Part shown: one piece after another, positions 20,073-30,880 of the stretch
Layout: every line of letters begins with the position of its first letter
Numbering within the stretch: position 1 is the stretch's first letter
DNA from: Rhynchopus euleeides
Lineage: Eukaryota; Euglenozoa; Diplonemea; Diplonemida; Diplonemidae
Assembly: GCA_963210315.1 (NCBI GenBank)
Contig: OY723312.1
Span: forward strand, 558,001 to 622,000
Length of the DNA: 64,000 nucleotides
Reading direction: 5' to 3'
Notes under the pieces: generated by a model
What the model was told of the DNA's origin: nothing
Seen by the model: only the letters and a program-made list of their open reading frames with translations
Databases searched by the model: none
Program-made: the position numbers and the translations under genes

Positions 20073-20294
20073 CAACTATACTCGGTGGGGGGGGGGGGGG
20101 AGATGGGGTGGCCAGCGGTGTGTGGAAATCCACACCAGTCGTGGCACAACAAACAATCGCTCCGGCCTGGTCGACCTGCTCATAAGAACAGGTGGGCCCA
20201 GCTGTGCTCGCGGGCACCCAAATCACAGAGGAACACAACAAGGGTGGAGTTCGTGCAGGATCGCCCATCACGGATTACCGTATTGGGGGTATGG

Positions 20295-20780
20295 AAATTT
20301 AGTCATTCTTAGTCACTTTTAGGCGATTTACGCGCGGTTTTTCGGCTGGGGAAAAGAGAGTAAGATTTTCGAAAAAAATCGATTTTTTCGCAAAAAATCG
20401 CATTGTGTCGTAGTCGCGCGTAGTCACCCGTAGTCGCCAGGTCGAGGTTCCCAGATTCCATACCCCCCCGGGGTACTGAATTACCGATTTTTCGACATGT
20501 CGAAAAAAAAAATTTGGCCGAAAAAAAATTTTTTTTTGTTCGGCCGACTAAACCGAAAATCGGGCCCTCTGGGGTGCCACACCGATATTTTTCGGATTTT
20601 TTTCGGATTTTTTTTCGATTTTTTCCGGTTGGGGTGGCCACCAGTCCAGGCTGCTGCCCCAGGGTGGCCGGATTTTCGACATGTCGAAAAAAAAATTTTG
20701 GCCGAAAAAAAAAATTTTCCGGGGGGCTTCGCCCCCCGGACCCCCCATGTGGGGGGCTCCGCCCCCCACGCCCCCCGCCC
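20295..20780. repeat. Word arrays: TAGTCRC and TTTCGACATGTCGAAA/GGCCGAAAA
   Basis: 20300-20450 carries repeated TAGTCAC/TAGTCGC words around GCGCG cores. 20480-20720 has two copies of TTTCGACATGTCGAAAAAA followed by TTTGGCCGAAAAAA, with further CCGAAAA and TTTTTCGGA words between them. It ends in two GC hairpins (GGGGGGCTTCGCCCCCC; GGGGGGCTCCGCCCCCC at 20751-20769). Confidence 0.6.
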
Positions 20781-22305
20781 CCCCCCCCCCCCCACCTCCC
20801 TCCCGGCCGGGGGCCGGTACGGTCGGTCGTCGGCTGCGCCCAAAGGGCGTGCGGTAGCCGACGCCCTTTTGTGCTCGCCTCCTCTCTCCCACACCTCTTC
20901 GTCCTCTTTCATGACGCGTCACCCTGCCTCCACGCTCTGACTTCTGTGACCCGCATGCCGCGTTGAGAGCAAGTCTTTCGTGTGCTGTCACCGAGACCAG
21001 GCCACTATCTGCTCTCAGGTTGGTAGCAATGGCCTTTTACCTTATGTCAAGCCCACGTGACAAAGACTCGTGCAGCTGAGGTCCTGGCTGGTCTGTCCTG
21101 TTGTCTGGGATCCTGTTCCCCCCCGCACCCCCCCTTCCCACACATGTCTGGTGCGTCGGTCGCGGGTTTGTGGCGCATCGGTCCTTTGGCCTGCCGGGCC
21201 TCCCCCCCGCACCCCCCCTCCACACGCGAACCGGTCCCCCTTTTTCAATTGCGACCCGGTTCCCGTGTTGTGTTGCGGCCCTCCCCGCCTCGCCTCCGAC
21301 AGACTCTCCCCACAGTTGACGACGTGGGCAAACGGCGCCGACATCCTCTCATCACTTACCGTATTCTCATCAGGACGGTCGGTTTCCCTGACGCCACGAC
21401 CACCAATGTGCTCCGATGCTTTTTGAAGGAGGTAGTTCATCCCCGACTCAGGCGTTTGCGGGAATGAGCTCGCCCACTTCTCCTGGAGGAGTACGCACCA
21501 CCCGGTCGTGGCGCACCCGCACCCGCTGCACACCGCACATGACGAGTTGCGGTAGCAGCCGTACCCCACACAGGTTCGAGTGGTTTGCCATGGTCCTGCT
21601 CACGACGACCTGCAGGTCACCCGTTCCTGTCGTGCACGTGCAGGCAGTGCCAGGAGGTGGTGGCCTCGTCAATCTGGCAGGGTTTGAGTTTACCGGGGCG
21701 AGGCACTCCACTCTGGGTCTGCTGTTTGTGATGTAACAAGCAGGTCTGGCGGGGTGTTCAGGGTTCGGAGTGGCCCTCCTCGTTGGCATCCGTGCAGCAG
21801 CGCTATCGCGTCCCGGAATGCCCCGTGTCACACCGGTGGGAACAGGGGCCAGCACCGCCATCTCGAGGAGGACCCGGGCCGTTCTTTGGATTCTTCACAG
21901 TCGCAGCCTCCGGCTTGTCGTTGTCCGTCAGCGTAGCGCCCACCCAGCCTGCAGAGATCTTGCACCGTCTTCAACAGCAATTTTTGACCCGACAATTTTT
22001 GGGGCATTTTTTCACCAAAAAAACCCCACTCTCGTCACCAGGTCCTGGGTAAGACGTTAAACTGCCTGGGGGGGCCGTCCCCGGACCATGACGGGTGCCT
22101 GCACCAGGAGTCTAGCACGGCCGTGGTCCAGGGCATGACCGAAAACTGCTTGGGTACCGAGGCTCCCCAGACCAGGAAGGGTGGAGACACCTGGAGTCTA
22201 AATAGTCACACCACGTCAGGCCAGACCTTCGCATTGCACTCCGCGAAGACTGCCACACAGCCGCGGGGCAGGTGTGCAGCCTGTGGAAAACCTCGTACAG
22301 AAAAG
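20781..22305 (-). other. Ambiguous stretch; weak minus-strand coding potential at 21448-21861
   Basis: The minus frame at 21448-21861 (137 codons) contains a non-repetitive, protein-like part (VECLAPVNSNPARLTRP; LQVVVSRTMANHSNLCGV). The upstream minus frame at 21042-21569 overlaps it. No domain is recognised, and short imperfect duplications (CCCGCACCCCCC blocks at 21120 and 21205) argue against a simple gene. I see nothing firmer here. Confidence 0.2.
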
Positions 22306-22308
22306 GGT

Positions 22309-22571
22309 CGGCGACCGCCCGCCCCCAGTCTGAGAGGCATCAGCCGAATCTCGGTGGAGGCGGGCACAAAACAAAAGGGAGAGTCGTCACTGTGCATATC
22401 AGCACGGTCCCGCCCTCTGTGCCAGACCAACACACCACCAAAGGAAAAGAGGAAGAGGCGACGTAAGGCAATGCCTCCGTGCGGCCAGGAGAACACGAAA
22501 TAGCGACCCCCTCAACGGGGAATGCTACGAGCACGGCCAAAAATCGTTCAAAAAATCGTTCAAAAAAATCA
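22309..22571 (-). repeat. Dispersed repeat E, minus copy
   Basis: About 260 bp, reverse complement of 55903-56160: CGACCGCCCGCCCCCAGTCT at one end and CACGGCCAAAAATCGTTCAA at the other. A shorter copy of the same end lies at 47283-47397. Identity is high over the whole length. Confidence 0.8.
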
Positions 22572-22749
22572 CTCTGCGCGCCAAGTCGAAGACTTGTTTG
22601 GGGACTTTTGGTGTCCCCAATTTTTCAATTTTCGAAAAATAAGCTCACTTTGCTAAACTGGACCCAACTCCCCACACTCTTTTTTAAGCGAAAAACAGCA
22701 AATTTCGGCCGATTTTTTCTCATTTTTTCTCATTTTTTTTCACCGACTT

Positions 22750-23140
22750 TTCCATACCCCCATTCGGAAAAATACTGGAACGGAATAATGTTCCAAGTTC
22801 CGGCCGAGACCCCATCTGTTCCAGTTATTTTCCGTTCCAGAATTGTTTTGGGGGGTCTGCGCGGACTTGGCCGTTTTCTGAGAGTCGGGTACTTTCCCAA
22901 GGGTATGTTGGGCCCACCATCCTCCACCATGGCATGGGGTGGGGTGAGGTGGGATTTCGGACATGTGCCCCAAAAACTGACAAGTACCCGTCAATTTCCC
23001 CCATATTCTAATTCTGGAACGGAAAAATACTGGAACGGAATAATGTTCCAAGTTTCGAAAATCCGGGTTTGTTCCAGTTATTTTCCGTTCCAGAAAAAAT
23101 CCGTTCCAGCATTTTTCCGTTCCAGTATTTTTCCGAATAC
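22750..23140. repeat. Word array: TTTTCCGTTCCAG / CTGGAACGGAAAA
   Basis: Two clusters (22765-22850 and 23020-23145) carry CTGGAACGGAATAATGTTCC, TCCAGTTATTTTCCGTTCCA and their complements, separated by about 170 bp. Inverted order within and between clusters makes the whole region foldable. Confidence 0.7.
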
Positions 23141-23779
23141 GGTAATACGAAAGGGAAAACGAGCGCGGCATAATTTCTGTTTCGTCAATCGCACGGAACA
23201 CACAGAAATAACGACCCGCAGGTGTGGTTTGGCAGGCGCATGAAAGCACAGGGGAGGGGGGGGGGTGGTGGTGGTTGGGGGCCACCTGCCAAGCCCCTGC
23301 TGGGTTCTCTGCTGCTCTTCACCTTCCGCGCAGCATTCACAAGCAGGGAACCCCCCTCTCCTGCAGATGGGCGTCTCTTTGATACAGAAGGCGAGTCTGC
23401 AAACAATTGAGGCACCACCGCGACGCACACAGTCCGGCACAAGGAGCGAAGGCCTCGGTGAGGCTGTGTGCACATTGCAGCGGAGATGGGATCAAGAAAG
23501 CTGGTGGTTGTGGGCTGCATTCTCGACACTGCTGCACACAAAAAATATTTTTTTTGCGGAAGTATGCGTTGTGTGTGCGCGTGCGGAGGTGGGCACGTTT
23601 TCTGTGGGACCCGACCCTGCCGTGTGTGTCAGGGGCGGTATCATGTGTGGTTATTTGTTTGTGCTTCAAACCATTCTTCTCGAAGATCAGCCAGTGGCCC
23701 TACCACCCCCGTATTTCTCCCCCCCACCCCTATCTCCTAATCTGGAGACTGCACAATCTTCTCCGCCGATAACTTTAGA
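23141..23779. other. No gene seen
   Basis: Overlapping ORFs only. A GC/T-rich stretch without recognisable domains. Confidence 0.4.
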
Positions 23780-23884
23780 GGTCTTCGCTACGGGGTGATC
23801 GTCAGTGCATTTTGGTGCATTTCCTGTTGAAATAGCTGAAAACTGACGGAGATTGACGAAGAATAACGACCAGCGAAGACCCCC
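23780..23884 (-). mobile_element. MITE family A copy
   Basis: 105 bp; ends AGGTCTTCGCTACGGGGTGA and ACGACCAGCGAAGACCCCC. Inverted relative to the copies at 44688-44795 and 58990-59097. Contains GTCAGTGCATTTTGGTGCAT and AACTGACGGAGATTGACGAA. Confidence 0.85.
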
Positions 23885-25059
23885 TTTGGCTTTATTTCTG
23901 GTTTGTCCGAATAGCGGGCCCGGTTTCTCACAGAGCGGACTCGAGGGGACACTCTGCGATGCCAGCACGCTATCCCAAACTGCAATGCGGTTTGTCCAGA
24001 AGATCCGGTGAAAACCACAAGACCCCCCCCCCCTCTGACCTGAGAGAGAAAAGGAATGCAAAGGAATGCCAATAAAATCGTAAGAAAAAAAATTCCTAAC
24101 ATAAAAGCAACACGCGGTGCCCTGTAACTCACCTTCCCCCCGGAAGAGGCTGGTCCAAGCAAGAATAATAGGGCAGAACAGAAACAGGTTTGTCACGACG
24201 TGAAGGGGAAGGGGTCAAACTAGGTATTAGACTGGGTGAATACCCCCATCCCCAAGAGAATTCCCAAAAAGGGAGAGGGTGCGGGGGGGGGGGGGGCAAA
24301 CAGGAGAACAGCAAGCAAAGTTGGTTTGATATTCTTCGAATGTAGAACGCACACACTCGCACTCCTCCTCAAAAAAAAAACCCCCCCACCCCCTCCTTCT
24401 CCACACACACAACGCGTGGAGCTTGTTTTGTTTCGTGTCGGTCACATCGAGCGAACTCGATCGACACACACACACACACACAAACGTGCATCTTTTTACA
24501 GTAGTGTAGACAACATCGAGCACTTGCTCTTGATGCGATTCCCACTGTCTGTCGACACACACGCGCATACTTTCATGATAGTGTAGCGCACCGAAAGCCT
24601 CCTCTCGGTGTGCTCTCCACTGTGCTACACAGGAAGCTCTGGTATGTGAAGTGCTTGGGGAAAAAAATGAGTAGTTGGGCTCCGCACGGTGAAACAAAGC
24701 TGCTCGAATCAAAGCTGATTACTTTTTTTTTGGGGGGGGGGGGGTTTCCGGCAACGAACCGCCGGCAAAACAACGAAACGAGGGGGGGGGGATACGGGGG
24801 GGAGGAAACGGTGGTCGCAGTGGTCAGCAGGAAATGAGGGGAGGGGGTGGTTGGCGGGGTGCGGGGGTGCTCGGGAGGGTGTGCGTGGAGTGGGGGACCA
24901 CACAGCAGATCCGCAGGAACACACACCCGTGACATAAAAGACGGACCGGAATAATAAAGGGATGGGGAATGTGGGTGAGAGGGCGTAATGTATGTACGAA
25001 ACGCGTGGAAGCAGTATAGGGGGGGGGGGGGGGACCCAGGGGGGGGGGGGTGGGCGAGG
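23885..25059. other. No gene seen; low-complexity
   Basis: A short piece at 23935-24000 (CTCTGCGATGCCAGCACGCT) recurs at 63050-63085 inside MITE family B. A CA microsatellite is at 24465-24482, with several poly-G runs between 24730 and 25060. No coding support. Confidence 0.4.
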
Positions 25060-25146
25060 CCTTCAGTCAGAAGCGCAGATGGGGTGAGCCTCCTCGCAAT
25101 AGAGGAGACAAAACTGACACAGTCTTGACATAGAGCGAAGGCTTCA
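25060..25146 (+). mobile_element. MITE family C copy
   Basis: From CCTTCAGTCAGAAGCGCAG to TTGACATAGAGCGAAGGC, the family C end motifs. Confidence 0.5.
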
Positions 25147-25364
25147 CCCCACCCCCCCCCCCCCCAGTGATGCACAAAAAATATCTGGAATACCTTTTGT
25201 AGCAACCCGCAGACAAGGGATGTGGGTATTTGTTTACCCTACGCCTTGCATGGGATTGTTCTGTTTCCCGCCACATTTTTTTCTTTGGTGTCGATAATAA
25301 CATACACCGCGAGAGCTAGGCTGCTGCACAGGTACGATTTGTCCCATTTATTAATTTTTTTGTA

Positions 25365-25565
25365 CTCTAATTATGGACTCTTCACAAATTTGTTAGGGAG
25401 GCGTTTAAATATTCTCATAATTACACGGGATAATTACACGCCCAGTATAATTATTTCTAGGCATTTTCTTAAGGTTTATCTTCTGGCGTGTAAATATGGC
25501 CATAATTACACGCCACCCCAAAACAGGCCAAATCACACACACCCTAACAAATTTGTGACTCGTCC
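25365..25565. repeat. AT-rich word array: CATAATTACACG
   Basis: CATAATTACACG, GATAATTACACGCC, GTATAATTATTT, GGCGTGTAAATATGG and CCATAATTACACGCC recur in both orientations. CACAAATTTGTTAGGG (25385) faces CCCTAACAAATTTGTG (25540), making an inverted pair that brackets the cluster. Confidence 0.6.
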
Positions 25566-25816
25566 ATAATTTTTGTACAAAAATTTTGGATCATGGATAT
25601 ATTCAGACCTTATTAAGAGATTCCGCGTTTTAACCTCTTAATTCTAAGACCTTAGTTTTTCTGCAGGGGTTTCCCTATTGGGAAGGGGTTACAGAACATC
25701 TTTGCTCAGAAACTGACCTCGGCTCGACGGACTAGGATGGTATCAGCCCAGGAATCTCTCATCCCACCCCCAATCCTGCAAAAGCCTGCACGGTCCAAAT
25801 AACATTCGCTTTTTTG

Positions 25817-26016
25817 NNNNNNNNNNNNNNNNNNNNNNNNNNNNNNNNNNNNNNNNNNNNNNNNNNNNNNNNNNNNNNNNNNNNNNNNNNNNNNNNNNNN
25901 NNNNNNNNNNNNNNNNNNNNNNNNNNNNNNNNNNNNNNNNNNNNNNNNNNNNNNNNNNNNNNNNNNNNNNNNNNNNNNNNNNNNNNNNNNNNNNNNNNNN
26001 NNNNNNNNNNNNNNNN
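25817..26016. other. Assembly gap (200 N)
   Basis: Run of 200 unknown bases. ORFs crossing it are meaningless. Confidence 1.
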
Positions 26017-26018
26017 AA

Positions 26019-27986
26019 TCAAGGCAGAAGAAGGGGGAAGAGGGGCAGGTCACAATTGTGACTGCATTTGAAGCGAGTGAAACCGCTCTGCATGACAAAA
26101 TCGCGAAAGGGGTGCTCTACACGGGGATCACAGCGGGCGCGATGCAGGGTGTACTCTCCTGCCTCGCAGGCACACGCATCCCCAAGGACCCCCCGAAGGT
26201 TGCTCCGCTGGTGAAGAAGCTGGGCGACGAGCTGACGAAGGACAGCGAGAAGGTCATCACGGCCAAGCTGAAGGGGGGGAGGTACTGCATGTCGCATGAC
26301 AACAGTGGGATTGGCGACACGAAGGCGACGGCCATCATCCTCAGCGCTGTAGGATTCGCCGCATCGCTGATCTTCATACGTCCGGAGGAGCGGAGGGGGA
26401 GCCAGACCGGGGTCGAGCTGTCGCAGGACATCAAGCGCGAGCTGACGCGCCTCAGCTTGCCCCCCCCCTTCCTCATCAGATCCGACAAGGGCGGGTCCAA
26501 CGCAGCTGCAAGCCGTGAACTCGCCGAAGCATTCGGTGTCCCCTTCGTGTCGTGCGTCCCACACTTGGTGAACAACTGTGGCGACGTCTGCGAGACCTGG
26601 ATGCTGGCCAACCTGGAGAAGAAGTTCCCGGGGTGTGCCGCCTTCGAGGTGTCCCGCCTACTCAACAACTTGCTGGGCGGGGATGAGAACAAGTATCGGC
26701 ACAGACGGTGGGTCGAAGTGCAGATGGAGTGTCTCTCCGGAGTTGCTGTGTCATCGCTGGAGACCATCCTCGGGGAAGTCGAAGAACTCAGGGAGGACTG
26801 CACGCCGCAGGAGGAAGCCGATCTCTTCGAATCGTGCGCCGGGAAGATCCGTGCAGCCCTCCGCCAGCCGAACGAGGCAGTCTCCACCGCTACCACCCTC
26901 AAGGATATCCTTCCAGCAGCGCATGCTGTTCTCGACGCTGCAAAAAAGAACAACACAAAGGAGAAGGTGCCGGCTGTGAAGTGCCCCCTCCCAGGTGATA
27001 CTCGGTACTCGTCTCGCATCGAAGTGTACACCCACGTGCGCCAGCGCATGAAGGCGCTGTTCGTGTTCGTGAGCACCGAGCTCCAACAGGGCAGTACGAC
27101 ACCCAGCATGGGGAAGCTGGGCCAGCTGCTCAAGGATCTGGGGGTCACACGGCTGGAGAAGGAGTTGCTGGAGATGGAGCGGGCAAATTCGCCGATCATG
27201 GAGCTGCTGGCTTCCTACACCACCCCCTCGAAGAAGTCGCACAGCCACTCTGTTTGGGGTGACATGGAGGGGAAGATTCAGGACCTTGACAACATCGCGT
27301 ACGCCAAGACGGAAAAAGAGAAAGAATTTCTCGAGCGGGAAAAGAAGTCCCTGGAAGACCTGCTGGATGCCAAGTCCCCAGTCGCAGCTGTCCTCTCAGA
27401 GGAGCTGAAGGTGCGGTGGTGGGGGAACAAGTCGGAGGGGTCGTACTACTACTGGAAGGCGATGAGACACGTGAACCCACGTGCTGTCAAGATCATGGGG
27501 AACACTGACAACCTGATGTCCTTCCAGGATATCACTGCCTGGATTCCGGCGTTCCGTGAAGTCGAGGAGGCGGCGTGGGTAGAGTATGTGGATCACTCCA
27601 AGAAGGAGGGCATGAAGGGCGATGTGGACTCCTTCTGGCTGAACTACGGGGAGTGCGCGCTGCGTACTCTGTGCCTTGATCTGCTGGCGGTGACTGCATC
27701 GACTCTGGGGTGTGACAGCGTGTTTTCTATCGCGCGCCGTGTGCTCCCCCCGTCCCGCATGGCAGCGCACGCATCAACTCGGGCCCGAATCCTCTTCCAT
27801 GCCTGCAACCAGGACCTACCCAACCAGTTCGACCGGACCCTGCGGAAGGGCTATCCTGCTGCGACTGGGCCGAAAGTCGTCGAGTGGGAGGACGACATTC
27901 TCCAGCCCACCACCATCCCGAAGAATGTGCTGGCTTCTTTCGAAGAGGCAGTCTCTGCCATCAATGCACACGCGTACACCGCGTGA
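26019..27986 (+). CDS. hAT transposase, 5' end lost in the gap
   Basis: The frame is already open at the gap edge and runs about 655 codons to the stop at 27984-27986. hAT landmarks: first Asp in CMSHDNSGIGDTKATAIILS; second in FLIRSDKGGSNAAASRELAE, followed by the typical CVPHLVNNCGDVC; and at the C-terminus the hAT dimerisation block (LCLDLLAVTASTLGCDSVFS, IARRVLPPSRMAAHAST). The N-terminal BED zinc finger expected in the family would lie in or before the gap. A charged helical insert (about residues 415-450, KEKEFLEREKKSLEDLL) looks like a coiled coil. The enzyme would excise and reinsert the element at the flanking repeats. The uninterrupted frame suggests recent activity. Confidence 0.85.
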   Translation, partial: SRQKKGEEGQVTIVTAFEASETALHDKIAKGVLYTGITAGAMQGVLSCLAGTRIPKDPPKVAPLVKKLGDELTKDSEKVITAKLKGGRYCMSHDNSGIGDTKATAIILSAVGFAASLIFIRPEERRGSQTGVELSQDIKRELTRLSLPPPFLIRSDKGGSNAAASRELAEAFGVPFVSCVPHLVNNCGDVCETWMLANLEKKFPGCAAFEVSRLLNNLLGGDENKYRHRRWVEVQMECLSGVAVSSLETILGEVEELREDCTPQEEADLFESCAGKIRAALRQPNEAVSTATTLKDILPAAHAVLDAAKKNNTKEKVPAVKCPLPGDTRYSSRIEVYTHVRQRMKALFVFVSTELQQGSTTPSMGKLGQLLKDLGVTRLEKELLEMERANSPIMELLASYTTPSKKSHSHSVWGDMEGKIQDLDNIAYAKTEKEKEFLEREKKSLEDLLDAKSPVAAVLSEELKVRWWGNKSEGSYYYWKAMRHVNPRAVKIMGNTDNLMSFQDITAWIPAFREVEEAAWVEYVDHSKKEGMKGDVDSFWLNYGECALRTLCLDLLAVTASTLGCDSVFSIARRVLPPSRMAAHASTRARILFHACNQDLPNQFDRTLRKGYPAATGPKVVEWEDDILQPTTIPKNVLASFEEAVSAINAHAYTA

Positions 27987-28471
27987 GATGATCCGCTGAG
28001 CGGCAAAACTCCAACCTGTATTCTGCTGCCGCTCTGTGACTCAAGCGTACTTTTGCAGTGTGGCATTTCTCTCACACTATGTTGCCACTTGCTGCCACGC
28101 AAATAAGAGTCCTCGTGGGGGATGTGAGTGTTGGAGTCAACTGAGTGTGTGGTGGGGGGGGGGGGGGGCACGAACGTGCGTGTGGTGGGGGCGCGGGGGG
28201 CGGGTGTGTGCAGGAACCTGCTGGGTTCACCCGCTGTCAACGTAATATTGCTGAAGATCGAACTAAGGTCTTAACCTCTGAGTGTAAGACCTTAAAGAGG
28301 TTACACTAAGAGGTTTAAGACCTTAATTAAGGGGATTCAGATGTTGGGCTTTTTTGGGCCGTTTATGGACTAAGGTCTTAATCTAAGAGGAGGAGGAGGT
28401 AGATTTGGCGAAAAAAATTCCTCTCTTATTAAGATCTGAATACATCCATGAAAAAAAAGCCTAATTTCAGA

Positions 28472-28602
28472 AAATTATGAGCCAGAAATTTTCACTTGAG
28501 TGAGTAGGGGGCACTCGTCTCTGTAAACCCACTCGCTTCGCTCGTGGGTTTAACCGACTCGTGACCCCTACTCACTCGCGTGAAATTATGGCTCATAATT
28601 TA
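28472..28602. mobile_element. Small foldback element beside the hAT element
   Basis: AAAATTATGAGCCAGAAATT, then TTCACTTGAGTGAGTAGGGG, facing CCCCTACTCACTCGCGTGAA, then ATTATGGCTCATAATTT: inverted arms of about 45 bp around a smaller palindrome (TAAACCCACTCGCTTCGCTC, then GTGGGTTTA). It lies just outside the hAT inverted ends and could be an independent MITE or part of a larger terminus. Confidence 0.6.
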
Positions 28603-29267
28603 ACTGCAATTATATGCTATTTTTGCATGGGGTGTTCTCGCGGCTCTTCTATTCTCTTCATATTTGCACCACCGCACAGTTTTTTTTTGAGCTCTGTGAT
28701 GTGCTTCGCAACGCAGGAAACCGTGCTGCCTCTTTTTGAAAATTTCCTTGCAGAACACCCCCATGGGGGGGGTGTTCTCGCGAGCGGCGAATGCATTCCG
28801 GCTCTTCTGTTCTTTTTCTCTCCAGATTTGCACGAAAATAAATCGGTGGAGTTGATGGACAGATCGGATCGTGGCAGATACAACCGCAACCACCACTGCG
28901 CGCACAGCAGGCATGTGAAGTCGTGGCAGGCGCCCCGACAGCTAGGTCTTGTGGCTAGGTGCGACGGCCGAATGCGTCCCTCCCAGAATAACTCGTAGAA
29001 TAGCCGCATGGTGTCGCGCAGTCGGGGGATGGAGCTACGCGGTATGTCTTACTTACTGTTGTTTGGATGCATATGGATGGAGACATGGGTCCGGTTCACA
29101 TGGCTGTGAGACGGATTGGGCGAGGGTGTGGGGTGAGGAGAGGGCTGGGCAACGGTGTTCAGAAAAACACATCACATTTCCACCCCCTTCCGGCGTGGTT
29201 GTTGCTGGGGTGGTCGGGGGACTCCCCCCCCCCTCCCCTGTGCTGCTTCACGACGCGCTGGCACGGG
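28603..29267. other. No gene seen; short internal duplication
   Basis: GGTGTTCTCGCG...CGGCTCTTCTNTTCT occurs at 28629-28660 and 28771-28812, each followed by a TTTGCAC motif. Nothing else is supported. Confidence 0.4.
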
Positions 29268-29574
29268 CTGAACCGGTTCTGGAACCGGTTCGGCGGAACC
29301 GGTTCACCGGCGAACCGGTTCGGTGGAACCGGTTCCAGAACCGGTTCGGACGAACCGGTTCACCGGTGAACCGGTTCCGCCGAACCGGTTCACCGGTAAA
29401 CCGGTTCCGCCGGTGAACCGGTTCCGCCCGAACCGGTTCCAGAACCGACATTTGCGAACCGGGCAAAGTGGGTCCCGACCGGTTGGCCGTGTACCGGTCG
29501 GTGGACCGGTATACGGACCTGACCCGCACTGAGTCATCTCAGACCTATGGGTTTCAGTCCCAGTGTCAGATTCA

Positions 29575-29862
29575 GACCTACTGATCCAGAACCGCACCCT
29601 CTACTTCCACACCAATTGTATCCGCTGCTCATGGGTCCGAGTGACGACGATAGCAATGACGATGGCTCCATAGCAAAGATGGCTACCACTGTCAAAGCTC
29701 ATCTGGAACAGAAACTGTCCCAGATGGAAGTCTCCTGTATAAATACAGGGTTCGGGTTTCCCACGAGTGTAACGCAGATACGTGCAGGTGTGTCAAGAGA
29801 GTGTGCAGCTCACAGCAGTTCCTCATCCTTGGTTCTGAACCCCACAGTTCTTCGAATCACAG
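29575..29862 (+). repeat. 300-bp repeat G, copy 1
   Basis: Shares CCAGAACCGCACCC, GTATCCGCTGCTCATGGG, CCATAGCAAAGATGGCTACC, TACCACGAGTGTAA-like blocks and GTGTGTCAAGA with 30590-30880, in the same order and spacing, with many substitutions and indels. The ORF at 29547-29921 does not hold its frame in the other copy. Confidence 0.75.
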
Positions 29863-30589
29863 TGACAACAGGGAGGCCAGATCCAAAGATCAGGCTTTCC
29901 CAGACGCGGTTCAACTGGTGACGACCGTTGTTGAGAGACCGGAGCGGAGGTCGACGTCGGCTTATCTCATGCTACGGCAGGGGTGAGGACTCAGCCGCCA
30001 CCCCGGGTGGTTTGCAGGTTGAACAGGTTGTGTGGTTCCATTGATCAACATAGGTCGGCCTGTCTGATAAGACTCAGCCACCCTGCGGGTCAATTTATTC
30101 TAAAAAGGCGCCTTTTTGACCAAAAGGCAAAATGTCCTCCCATCATGCTCCCGTACCACAGAGGCCTGCCTCTGTGTATGTGTACGTTTTGCGATGACGG
30201 GGTGTGGAACCTGGCGTAGACCGAGCTACAACACAGGCGCCGTGGGTCAATTTTTTTTAGAAAAGGCCTTGACCAAAGGCATCCCCCTAACACTTAATTG
30301 CTCTGCTTCAACCTGAACCGACCCTCTAGGCAGCGTGAGGTGGCTACGTCGAGCCACTTCGTGGACAGCTGCAGTACCCTTCCCTTGTGTTCCTCTGTCA
30401 GGGGAACAACACAATAGCAGCATACGTATTGTTTCATTTCAGTCAGCCAAGGAAAGTCGAGGAGTTCGAGCCGTTGAACAGTAACCAGAGGATGACAAGC
30501 AGGTTGAATATGCAAGCAGTGATCTCCTGTGTACCCTTGGACCCACATTAAACTCGAACTGAAGCCCTCAGTCGTCCTTGACCAGATTC

Positions 30590-30880
30590 AGACCCGCTTT
30601 TCCAGAACCGCACCCCCTCCCTCCACTCCAAGTGTATCCGCTGCTCATGGGCCCACGTGACCACAAAGACTTAATCGTGACTCCATAGCAAAGATGGCTA
30701 CCACGCTCAAGACCATCTGTGAACAGACGGTGGTCTCCTGTTTCCAGGGGTATGGAATTACCACGAGTGTAATGCAGGTACGGTAGGTGTGTCAAGAAGG
30801 TTTGCAGCTCACAGCAGGTCGTCATCTTCGTTCTGAACCTTGGTTCTGAAGTCGACAGCTCCTCAAGTCGGAGGCACACA
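30590..30880 (+). repeat. 300-bp repeat G, copy 2
   Basis: Diverged direct copy of 29575-29862, about 1.0 kb away. Confidence 0.75.

Larger units (their letters stand above)
25591..28451 (+). mobile_element. hAT-family DNA transposon with subterminal word repeats
   Basis: Inverted ends are visible: TCATGGATATATTCAGACCT at 25591 faces the complement of 28422-28451, with about 26 of 30 positions matching. Just inside, the word AAGGTCTTA occurs in both orientations on both sides (25627-25660; 28259-28331; 28366-28390), as subterminal transposase-binding repeats do in hAT elements. A transposase gene lies between. The true outer ends may extend further out; an 8-bp target duplication was not found. 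A 200-N assembly gap (25817-26016) hides the 5' part. Confidence 0.75.

Noticed and set aside
25706..26098. ORFs spanning the N run
   Set aside because: They are translations of unknown bases.
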